Shown: piece by piece, positions 49,805 through 56,127 of the stretch
Layout of the letters: every line of letters starts with the position of its first letter
Position numbering within the stretch: the first letter of the stretch is position 1
Source of the DNA: Bacillota bacterium
GTDB taxonomy: Bacteria > Bacillota > Clostridia > Lutisporales > Lutisporaceae
Length of the DNA: 56,127 bases
Assembly (NCBI GenBank): GCA_029553855.1
Contig: JAKPKE010000117.1
Location: 1 to 56,127, forward strand
Direction: 5' to 3'
Program-made: the position numbers and the translations under genes
The notes under the pieces: model-generated
What the model was told of the DNA's origin: nothing
What the model saw: the letters and a program-made list of their open reading frames with translations, nothing else
Database searches by the model: none

Positions 49805-50833
49805 CTATTTTTTTGTAAAATTCTTGCGCACATCGAGGGCAATTGCAAATATGATAATCAGTCCTTTGATAATATATTGGTAATTGGTACTGATACCGAT
49901 AAAGGTCAAACCATAATTGATCACGGTAAATACAATCACGCCCAGAACTACGCCAGGCACAGTGCCTACCCCGCCTGAGAGCGAACAGCCACCGACGATA
50001 CACGAGGCAATGGCGTCCAATTCATACGAATTGCCGTAATTGCTAGTTGCGCTCCCCGTCCTTGCCGCTTCCATAGATCCACCCAAACCGTATAATGCAC
50101 CAGCGATTGCGAATATAAACAGCAGGATTTTAAAAACGTTAATACCGGATACCCGTGCCGCTTCCGCATTGCCTCCTACCGCATAAATCTCTTTCCCGAG
50201 GGTTGTCTTTGTTAATAGGATATAAACAAAAATCATGCACCCAACTGAAATAATAACCAATATTGGTATGCCAAAGATATCCCCTGTTCCGATATTTGCG
50301 AAGTCTTTTGTAAAACCGCCCAAAGGCTGTGCATTGTTCGGCGGCAAATTAAAATACAGCAAGTTTATTCCATAAAGGATCATTGAAATCCCAAGCGTAG
50401 CCAAAAAAGCGGGAACTTTTAATACAGAGACTGCAAATCCGTTTACCAAACCAAAGACAAGGCCAACACCGATCGCTGCGAGTATGGGGAAAACAAAAAA
50501 AAGTTCCGGCAGATCGGGAAAGAACTTATGGCTATAGGTACTTGCCTGTGCCAATGACCCGGCGATAACAGCTGTCAAACCTACCATTCGGCCCCCGGAA
50601 AGATCTGCGGAACCGGCGATCAGGATAAACATACAGCCCAAAGCCACTACAAATTTGACTGAACTTTGTGTCAGAATGTCCCGCAAAACTTGTAAAGATA
50701 AGAAATTAGGTGATATGATAGCGATTATGATTATAATTCCAAACATAATTATAAATAGTGCATTTTGTGTGATAAAATTCTTTAAATTAACTTTTGATCG
50801 TTCCGAAATACTTGTATTCGTTCGTTTACGCAT
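49805..50833 (-). CDS. mglC: Galactoside/glucose ABC permease MglC
   Basis: This 342-residue permease of the ribose/galactose class has about nine to ten membrane helices. Landmarks are ILIAGSADLSGGRMVGLTAV, NGFAVSVLKVPAFLATLG, GGNAEAARVSGINV and DAIASCIVGGCSLSGGVGTV. Its start overlaps the ATPase stop by eight bases (ATGCGTAA). It works as a dimer with MglA to carry sugar delivered by MglB. Confidence 0.9.
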   Translation of the reverse strand: MRKRTNTSISERSKVNLKNFITQNALFIIMFGIIIIIAIISPNFLSLQVLRDILTQSSVKFVVALGCMFILIAGSADLSGGRMVGLTAVIAGSLAQASTYSHKFFPDLPELFFVFPILAAIGVGLVFGLVNGFAVSVLKVPAFLATLGISMILYGINLLYFNLPPNNAQPLGGFTKDFANIGTGDIFGIPILVIISVGCMIFVYILLTKTTLGKEIYAVGGNAEAARVSGINVFKILLFIFAIAGALYGLGGSMEAARTGSATSNYGNSYELDAIASCIVGGCSLSGGVGTVPGVVLGVIVFTVINYGLTFIGISTNYQYIIKGLIIIFAIALDVRKNFTKK

Positions 50834-52382
50834 TAGCTGCCTCCTCCTTGTTCACGTTATTATCAACCATACTTGCAAGGTACATGATCTTTTCCTCCGA
50901 AAAGGAGTCCCCCTCCAGAATTCCCGAAACGCGTCCTTCACACATAATAAGGATTCGATCCGACAAGCCCATCAATTCCTGCATTTCAGAACTGACCATA
51001 ATAACGCATTTTCCCTCCTGCGTCATCTTTTCCATAAGACAATAGATTTCATATTTTGCGCCTACATCAATACCGCGTGTAGGCTCATCCAATATCAAAA
51101 TTTCGGGGTCGACAAGCAGCCACCGTCCAAGAAGGGCCTTTTGCTGGTTCCCGCCGGATAAGCATTGTATTTCTGTTTTTAAGCTGGGCGTCTTGATCGA
51201 TAGTTTATCTACATAATGTTGCGCATCCGCATTCCGTTCTTTCTCATTTAAAAAAACAGATTGTCGGGCAAATTCTTTTTTATGCGATTTCAGCTTGGAT
51301 ATCACTATATTTTCCTTGACAGAAAGCATCGGAAAAATTCCTGTCACGCGGCGTTCTTCCGTTAATAGCGCCAGGCCTTTCCCGATAGCATCCTGCGGGC
51401 AGGTTATATTTATTTTCTTGCCGGCAATTGAGATGGACCCTTTTGCTATTTTCCTTAATCCGAAAATTGCCTCCACCAACTCCGTACGTTGTGCACCTAC
51501 CAAACCGCCGATACCCAATATTTCGCCTTTTCTGACTTCAAAACTGACATTGTGGAATGAGTTTGGATTGACACTTGTCAAATTCTCAATTTTTACATAT
51601 ACTTCACCGGGTGAATGTTGCTTTTGGGGGTAAAGATTATTCATCTCACGCCCGACCATTCGCCTGACGATAAGATCGGTTGTCAGTTCTTTTCTGGGCC
51701 ATGTACCCATTACCTTCCCGTCACGCATGATGGTGATCTCATCCGAAATATGCAATACTTCCTTGATTTTATGCGATATATAAATGATGGTAACGCCCTG
51801 TTCCTTTAACCTGCCGATAATTTTAAACAACAGCTCGCTTTCGGTTTCCGTCAGGGAAGAAGTGGGCTCATCCATGATAATGACTTTTGCCCCATAGGAT
51901 ACCGCGCGTGCAATCTCCAGCAACTGGCATAGCGATACCGAGAGGGTCGCAACCAACGCACGCGGGTTGATTTTCATGCCTAATTCGTCAAATAAAGCGA
52001 CTGTGTCTTCGTACATCTTTTTATTATCTACCCAGCGAACCCCGGCAGACTTTTTGTAGGGTATGCGTCCAATCCAGATATTTTCCATTACATTCTGCGT
52101 GCGTACAGGATGCAGTTCCTGGTGAATCATTGCGATTCCGTGATCCATCGCATTACGGGTATCGGTAAACTGTACCTTTTTCCCCTCTAAATATATTTCA
52201 CCTTCATCGGGATGGTAAATTCCAAAAAGACATTTCATTAACGTTGATTTCCCGGCTCCGTTTTCTCCCATCAGGGTATGTACCTTTCCGGGTTGAATCG
52301 TTAAAGACACTTGATCCAGTGCCTTTACCCCAGGAAAACTTTTGCAGATATTATTCATTACCAATATAGGTTTGTTTTCCAT
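50826..52382 (-). CDS. mglA: Galactoside/glucose ABC ATPase MglA (two ATPase domains)
   Basis: This 518-residue protein has two fused ATPase halves, typical of RbsA/MglA. The first has GENGAGKST, VSLCQLLEIARAV and VIIMDEPTSSLTE. The second has the degenerate loop GIGGLVGAQRTELVEAIFG, signature LSGGNQQKALLGRWL and ILILDEPTRGIDVGAKYEIY. The second site lacks a proper Walker A, as usual in this family. Good GGAGGG site. It lies about 100 bases after mglB, the gap holding a hairpin and a 27-bp duplication. Confidence 0.92.
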   Translation of the reverse strand: MENKPILVMNNICKSFPGVKALDQVSLTIQPGKVHTLMGENGAGKSTLMKCLFGIYHPDEGEIYLEGKKVQFTDTRNAMDHGIAMIHQELHPVRTQNVMENIWIGRIPYKKSAGVRWVDNKKMYEDTVALFDELGMKINPRALVATLSVSLCQLLEIARAVSYGAKVIIMDEPTSSLTETESELLFKIIGRLKEQGVTIIYISHKIKEVLHISDEITIMRDGKVMGTWPRKELTTDLIVRRMVGREMNNLYPQKQHSPGEVYVKIENLTSVNPNSFHNVSFEVRKGEILGIGGLVGAQRTELVEAIFGLRKIAKGSISIAGKKINITCPQDAIGKGLALLTEERRVTGIFPMLSVKENIVISKLKSHKKEFARQSVFLNEKERNADAQHYVDKLSIKTPSLKTEIQCLSGGNQQKALLGRWLLVDPEILILDEPTRGIDVGAKYEIYCLMEKMTQEGKCVIMVSSEMQELMGLSDRILIMCEGRVSGILEGDSFSEEKIMYLASMVDNNVNKEEAANA

Positions 52383-52399
52383 AAATACCCTCCCATCAC

Positions 52400-52468
52400 A
52401 AATATATGACAGCCGAGCGCCCTTAAAAATATATGGCAGCCGAGCGCCCTAAAAGCTTCCCGGCTGCC
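52400..52468 (-). repeat. 27-bp tandem duplication with hairpin between mglB and mglA
   Basis: Two copies (52400-52426 and 52427-52453) each contain CAGCCGAGCGCCCT. GGCAGCCG (52435-52442) pairs with CGGCTGCC (52461-52468). On the minus strand the hairpin is followed by ATATATTTTT, like a leaky terminator. Because of the duplication the upstream arm could pair with either copy. This could give less mglA-mglC than mglB transcript. Confidence 0.6.
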
Positions 52469-52484
52469 GCATAATCGTATTTTG

Positions 52485-53576
52485 TCAGTATGTTGTGTCG
52501 TTAACGTCATATGTTGCATCGCTTACATTATCTTTCGTGATGGCTTTATAGCTTAACCATACACGATGACCATCTACTGTAACACCCGGTCTGTTCATGG
52601 TCTCGGTAGTCACTTCCTGTCCCTCAGCAAGCAGATACATAACTTTGTAGATTGCTTTGGAAAGATCAACCGGATTGTTTAGAGCTGTGACAAGCATTGT
52701 ACCGTCCTCGATAGCCTGAACCCCTTTTACAGTGGCATCAACACCGCAAACAGGGACATACGATTTATCGTCTTTATCCAGGCCGGCAGCCTTTAACGCA
52801 TTGATGGCGCCTAAGGCCATATCATCATTGCATGCGAAAATAAAGTCAACCTCTTTTCCGTAGTTTGCAAGAAGAGCCTGTACGGTATCCTGAGCTTTTT
52901 GTGTCTGCCAGTCGCAAATCAATTCTCCGCCGATGTTATTCACTGTGATTCCGGCTGCTTTAATTGCATCAATGGATTTTGTGGAACGCATCTCTGTATC
53001 ATAGTTGCCCTGTTGACCCAGAAGCATGATATAATCGAGTTTACCGTTCTTGTTACGATCAGCTTCCGGACGTGACTTCCAATAATTTACTGCCGCGTCT
53101 CCCATGATTTTACCGGACTGTTCTGCAGCGGAGGAAACAAACCACAGATTTTGGTTGGAAGCAAAATCTGCATCCGAGGGGCTTGTGGTGTTGGCAAAAA
53201 TCATAGTTGTATTTTTTTCTTTGGCTTTCGCAACTAATTCGGAAATAGCATTGTAATTGATGTTGTTGACCACAAGAAAATCAACGCCCTGCGTGTAAAA
53301 ATTGTCCATATTGTTCATCTGTGTGGCAACATCGCCCTGGCTGTCTGCGTTGGATACTAAAACCGTACCATCTGCCTTAGATACATTATCCAGAGTTTGG
53401 CGAGCATTGGAAATAAACGTATCCGCGAAATTATACCAGCATACGCCGGCTTTCTTGGCTGCGGATTCAGCCGAAGCGTCGCTTGCTGACTCACTCTGGC
53501 TGGGCTTCGCTGCCGAACAGGCAACTAGGCTTGCACAAAGCACTGCAGTCATGATAACTACAACAATTCTTTTCAT
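52485..53576 (-). CDS. mglB: Galactose/glucose-binding lipoprotein MglB
   Basis: This 363-residue lipoprotein ends its signal peptide with SLVAC (C20), followed by a Ser/Ala linker. The binding domain has MglB features: ADGTVLVSNADSQGDVATQM, the calcium-loop-like DRNKNGKLDY, IMLLGQQGNYDTEMRSTKS, FACNDDMALGAINAL and VCGVDATVKGVQAI. It should bind glucose and/or galactose outside the membrane for MglAC. AAAGGAGAG precedes the ATG. The calcium-loop pattern D-x-N-x-N-G and the ATPase/permease neighbours make this assignment firm at family level. Confidence 0.9.
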   Translation of the reverse strand: MKRIVVVIMTAVLCASLVACSAAKPSQSESASDASAESAAKKAGVCWYNFADTFISNARQTLDNVSKADGTVLVSNADSQGDVATQMNNMDNFYTQGVDFLVVNNINYNAISELVAKAKEKNTTMIFANTTSPSDADFASNQNLWFVSSAAEQSGKIMGDAAVNYWKSRPEADRNKNGKLDYIMLLGQQGNYDTEMRSTKSIDAIKAAGITVNNIGGELICDWQTQKAQDTVQALLANYGKEVDFIFACNDDMALGAINALKAAGLDKDDKSYVPVCGVDATVKGVQAIEDGTMLVTALNNPVDLSKAIYKVMYLLAEGQEVTTETMNRPGVTVDGHRVWLSYKAITKDNVSDATYDVNDTTY

Positions 53577-53600
53577 TTTTTCTCTCCTTTTTATTATTTT

Positions 53601-54881
53601 TTACCTGCTTACGGTAAAACTACTGTTAACCGCTATTGCGGCGGCAATTGCAGCTCCGGCTCCGGAGCCGCCTTTCACAAGTACGGCTTTTATATGATCC
53701 GATTTTTCACCCAGAACTTCCTTTATCGTACTTGAAACTTCCTCCCTGAAATATGGCATCTTTTCATAAACGGAACCATCAATTGCTATTACATGCTTTT
53801 TATCTAATCTCTCGTCAATATGCAAAACTGTGCCAATATATGTTGCAGCAACCAACCTGGCCGATCGCTTAACAATCAATTGGCAAATATTGTTGATCAT
53901 TTCAGCCTCAGAATTTGTACAACTAAAAAAGTCTGTTATATTTTTGCTATCACATAAGAATTCAGATATGTCCCTTGCTTCAAGGCTATACGGATGATTT
54001 ATATTCTTTTTAAAGATTTTGCCTTTCAGTCTCAATCCATGGTCATTTAAATCAAGCAATATGCGTCTTACCAATTCTCCCAGATATACTCCAGACACCA
54101 TTTTTTCCAGTTGTGCAGTTCCTGGAAAACTGCTGTTTTCATCAAGAGCCTTATCTATTTGCGTATATGGCAGCCCTATATTAAAATTCGCCGATTCCAT
54201 ATTCACAATCATCGGTTTGCCTGTTAACTCATGATTTTCCTGCAGATAACATGTGTTATGTCCAGTCCCCACAATTGACGCTATGTCTGTCTCTTTTTCA
54301 ATCCAGGCTGCATGAAGAAATGTTCCTACCGTATCATTAATCATCGCAGCCGGCCGGATATTTAGTTTTTTTCTTAACAATGCGTCGAGTAAGAGTTTGC
54401 TGGGATCTTCTCCGACGGCGCCGGTAACATCAATTTCTTTAACCCAACGAATCAAAGTTGCGTTCAGAATATTTTCCTGCTTAACAGGGAAAGAAAAAGT
54501 AAAGCCCAGAAAGTATTTTTCTTCCTTCTTTATGATTGTAGATATGATTTCGGCAATATAATCATACAATTCTTCTGCCGTGGTTCGGTTCGTTGAATAA
54601 TCAATTAATAATTCTGGATTCTTGAAACTGGTTGTTACTTCAGCTTCATAAAAAATCTGCTTATGATCCAAGGTGATTCTTGCAGCTCTAATATTCGTAC
54701 CGCCTATATCCAGCGCTATGTAGGTTCCCCTTTCGTTTCCGCAGGGTTTTCCGATATAGGAGGGAAGCATCATTAATGGGCCTTGACCGTTAAGCCCTAA
54801 AGAAAGGGATTTTTTAAAATTCCCAGCAATCTCTAAAATTTTGTTCGTCTTTACTTCATATGGTTTAAGAAATGCTTCCAA
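53601..54881 (-). CDS. Eukaryotic-type hexokinase
   Basis: This protein of about 427 residues matches the hexokinase I/II fold family rather than bacterial ROK glucokinases. Features are the phosphate-1 motif ALDIGGTNIRAARI, the sugar-binding LGFTFSFPVKQ (yeast and mammalian LGFTFSFPxxQ), NDTVGT with the catalytic Asp, VGTGHNTCYLQE, NMESANF and the adenosine motif VKGGSGAGAA. It phosphorylates hexoses with ATP in the cytoplasm. In the operon with MglBAC it would trap incoming glucose. I chose the TTG at 54881 with TGTGAGGA upstream; another TTG at 54944 would overlap the previous gene by 32 bases. Confidence 0.88.
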   Translation of the reverse strand: MEAFLKPYEVKTNKILEIAGNFKKSLSLGLNGQGPLMMLPSYIGKPCGNERGTYIALDIGGTNIRAARITLDHKQIFYEAEVTTSFKNPELLIDYSTNRTTAEELYDYIAEIISTIIKKEEKYFLGFTFSFPVKQENILNATLIRWVKEIDVTGAVGEDPSKLLLDALLRKKLNIRPAAMINDTVGTFLHAAWIEKETDIASIVGTGHNTCYLQENHELTGKPMIVNMESANFNIGLPYTQIDKALDENSSFPGTAQLEKMVSGVYLGELVRRILLDLNDHGLRLKGKIFKKNINHPYSLEARDISEFLCDSKNITDFFSCTNSEAEMINNICQLIVKRSARLVAATYIGTVLHIDERLDKKHVIAIDGSVYEKMPYFREEVSSTIKEVLGEKSDHIKAVLVKGGSGAGAAIAAAIAVNSSFTVSR

Positions 54882-54912
54882 GATATTATCCTCACAACCC
54901 GAATGTTTGTTG

Positions 54913-55620
54913 TTAAATAAAACTTTCAATACTTTTATTCTCAAAATGAAAATTCATTTCATCATCAGTAATACTTCGTAGAATAACATTGTTTCCGACT
55001 ACAATGACGCCTGATGGAACGTCTTTTGTAATTACCGAGCCCGCACCGATAATAGAATAATCTCCGATTATTACGCCGCCATAAATCGTGCAGCCTCCTC
55101 CGATCCAAACCCTTTTCCCGATTTTAATCGGGTTGGTTGCTAATATGTAATCCAATCTGTCTTTTTGTGAAATCGTGTGTCCAACCGTATATAATTTGCT
55201 GTTCGCTCCGATTTTTGTACCTTCGCCGATGTAAACACGTGCCCAATCAAGAATTGTAACATTTACGTTTAAAAAACTGTTTTCATCCATAAAAATGTTT
55301 TTGCCAAAATCAAAGGTTATTTCCGGCTTGACTATAATCCCTTTTCCGGCTTTCCCTAAAAGCACCTCTAAAATTTTTCTTCTGTCCTCATTGCCGGTAT
55401 CCATATGCCTGTATAATTCCTGAAGCTTCCTGCAGTGTTCCTGCGCTTCCTGCCACTCTTTTCTATTAACATAAACTTTGCCTTTTCCTTCATGCTTAGG
55501 ATAATATGCTTCCGCTATTTGTAATCTTTCATCAAATTCCATTAATATTGGCTTTGCCTGGCGAATGGCTTCGCTTACTCTTGAAGAATGCCATTTTAAA
55601 TAATCGTTAATAGAATCCAT
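54913..55620 (-). CDS. Hexapeptide-repeat sugar O-acetyltransferase
   Basis: This 235-residue protein has an N-terminal helical region (about 1-90) and then a left-handed beta-helix acyltransferase domain of the maltose/galactoside acetyltransferase group (NSFLNVNVTILDWARVYIGE, KIGKRVWIGGGCTIYGGVII, GAGSVITKDVPSGVIVVGNN). The catalytic histidine is likely in YTVGHTISQ. Such enzymes acetylate non-metabolised sugars for detoxification. It is the first gene of the sugar operon, with GAGGAG before the ATG. Confidence 0.85.
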   Translation of the reverse strand: MDSINDYLKWHSSRVSEAIRQAKPILMEFDERLQIAEAYYPKHEGKGKVYVNRKEWQEAQEHCRKLQELYRHMDTGNEDRRKILEVLLGKAGKGIIVKPEITFDFGKNIFMDENSFLNVNVTILDWARVYIGEGTKIGANSKLYTVGHTISQKDRLDYILATNPIKIGKRVWIGGGCTIYGGVIIGDYSIIGAGSVITKDVPSGVIVVGNNVILRSITDDEMNFHFENKSIESFI

Positions 55621-55672
55621 ACTTTTCTCCTCGATTTTTTATCTTTATTTCACGAATAAAGCTTTCATTTAT

Positions 55673-55695
55673 ATTATAAAGTTCATCCTGTTATT
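55673..55695 (-). promoter_or_regulatory. Possible promoter of the sugar operon
   Basis: On the minus strand a perfect -10 TATAAT (55673-55678) lies about 50 bases before the acetyltransferase start. The best -35 is TGTAAA at 16 bases, a poor match, consistent with a promoter needing the AraC-type activator. Confidence 0.4.
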
Positions 55696-55890
55696 TTACA
55701 TTTCAAAACATTTGTGATCCGTTATCTTTTATTGCATAATTCGTTATACTTTTTTGTGCAGGCTTCAACAATTTTGCGATTTATTTAATTTATTAGTGTT
55801 GTGACTAAAAAGTTTTCGGTCTGAGTGCGGTTATTGTATAAAATGAATGTAAAAATGAATATCAATGGAAATGATGCATCGCAAAAGAAA

Positions 55891-55917
55891 AGACGCGAAA
55901 GTCATCCTCTCACGTCT
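55891..55917 (-). terminator. Terminator-like hairpin
   Basis: On the minus strand AGACGTGAGAG pairs with CTTTCGCGTCT (two G-U pairs) over five bases and runs into TTTCTTTT. It would end a transcript coming from beyond the window's right edge, insulating the sugar operon. Confidence 0.5.
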
Positions 55918-56127
55918 AAATTTTTTCTTTCCCAACGTTTTATTGAAATTTCAATATTTAAAGCTTTCGCAACAGGATTATGGTCTCAACGTGCGCTGTC
56001 TATGGAAATATGTCAGCTGGATTTATGCATATTTCTTCATGATTGATGTATAATTCCATTGATATTAAGCTTAGATTCCTTTTAGTATTGCATAAATATA
56101 CGGTCATCATTATTGTATTCTCAAGGG

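Larger units (their letters stand above)
55621..56127. other. Upstream region of the sugar operon, no clear gene
   Basis: About 500 bases with no convincing coding frame. Short plus-strand frames at 55825-56053 have no ribosome site or recognisable domain. It contains the probable operon promoter and a terminator-like hairpin listed separately. Confidence 0.4.

Noticed and set aside
55825-56053. Two overlapping plus-strand open frames near the right edge
   Set aside because: Neither has a ribosome site or domain, and they run across a hairpin that looks like a minus-strand terminator.

Overview
The window looks like part of the chromosome of an anaerobic, spore-forming member of the Clostridia. 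The evidence is Gram-positive lipoprotein signal peptides, YesM/YesN-type two-component systems, an S-layer-homology protein, a spore photoproduct lyase homologue, TTG/GTG starts with strong Shine-Dalgarno sites, and A+T-rich intergenic DNA. No rRNA, tRNA or CRISPR array was seen. Almost everything is on the minus strand.

Layout. (1) 0.2-9.9 kb: a nucleoside phosphorylase (ppnP), a decayed gene, then one minus-strand block. Read in its direction of transcription the block is sensor lipoprotein - histidine kinase - AraC-type regulator - substrate-binding lipoprotein - fused two-domain permease - ABC ATPase. The first three genes have the architecture of the staphylococcal HptARS hexose-phosphate sensor, and the ATPase carries an insertion of about 120 residues. 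(2) 9.9-24.1 kb: msrA, a TetR/phytoene-desaturase-like pair, a two-component system with a MacB/FtsX-type exporter, small envelope genes, a membrane-bound LuxR regulator with a sugar-binding lipoprotein, and a flavodoxin. (3) 24.2-34.6 kb: a visibly more G+C-rich RiPP island. It holds two Nif11-leader precursor peptides ending in GG with short CGHxCL cores, a radical SAM/SPASM maturase, both NHLP-family ABC exporters, an HlyD-type adaptor, a LivJ-type binding lipoprotein, an ECF sigma factor, and a small soluble zinc-ribbon protein that may be its anti-sigma factor. (4) 34.6-45.5 kb: gene relics, a 1100-residue TIR / membrane / coiled-coil / beta-propeller protein, a GLUG/SLH surface protein, a REP-associated transposase element that truncates a FAIM-like gene, a divergent spore photoproduct lyase and a DUF6512-like membrane protein. 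(5) 45.5-55.6 kb: an eight-gene sugar operon with an acetyltransferase, a eukaryotic-type hexokinase, MglBAC, a second binding lipoprotein and a YesM/YesN pair.

The strongest new observation is in the RiPP island. The motif GTAATA-N15-CGTA(T/C)T, with identical spacing, lies upstream of the exporter operon, the maturase and the precursor genes, but was not seen upstream of the sigma-factor gene, which has its own sigma-A-like promoter. This suggests that the island's ECF sigma factor switches on maturation, export and precursor synthesis together. The adjacent zinc-ribbon protein carries an LTEEEL...AAAG stretch resembling the LTDEEL...VAGG end of the precursor leaders, so sigma control could be linked to leader recognition or processing.

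Several dispersed palindromic repeats mark the non-coding DNA. One is a RAYT-linked family (GTGCCTGGCAC plus AACCGTCTAACCGT), one an 85-bp repeat with a GCGGC-TTC-GCCGC hairpin, and one a near-perfect TATAGTATAGGA hairpin found twice. Decayed genes are frequent around them.
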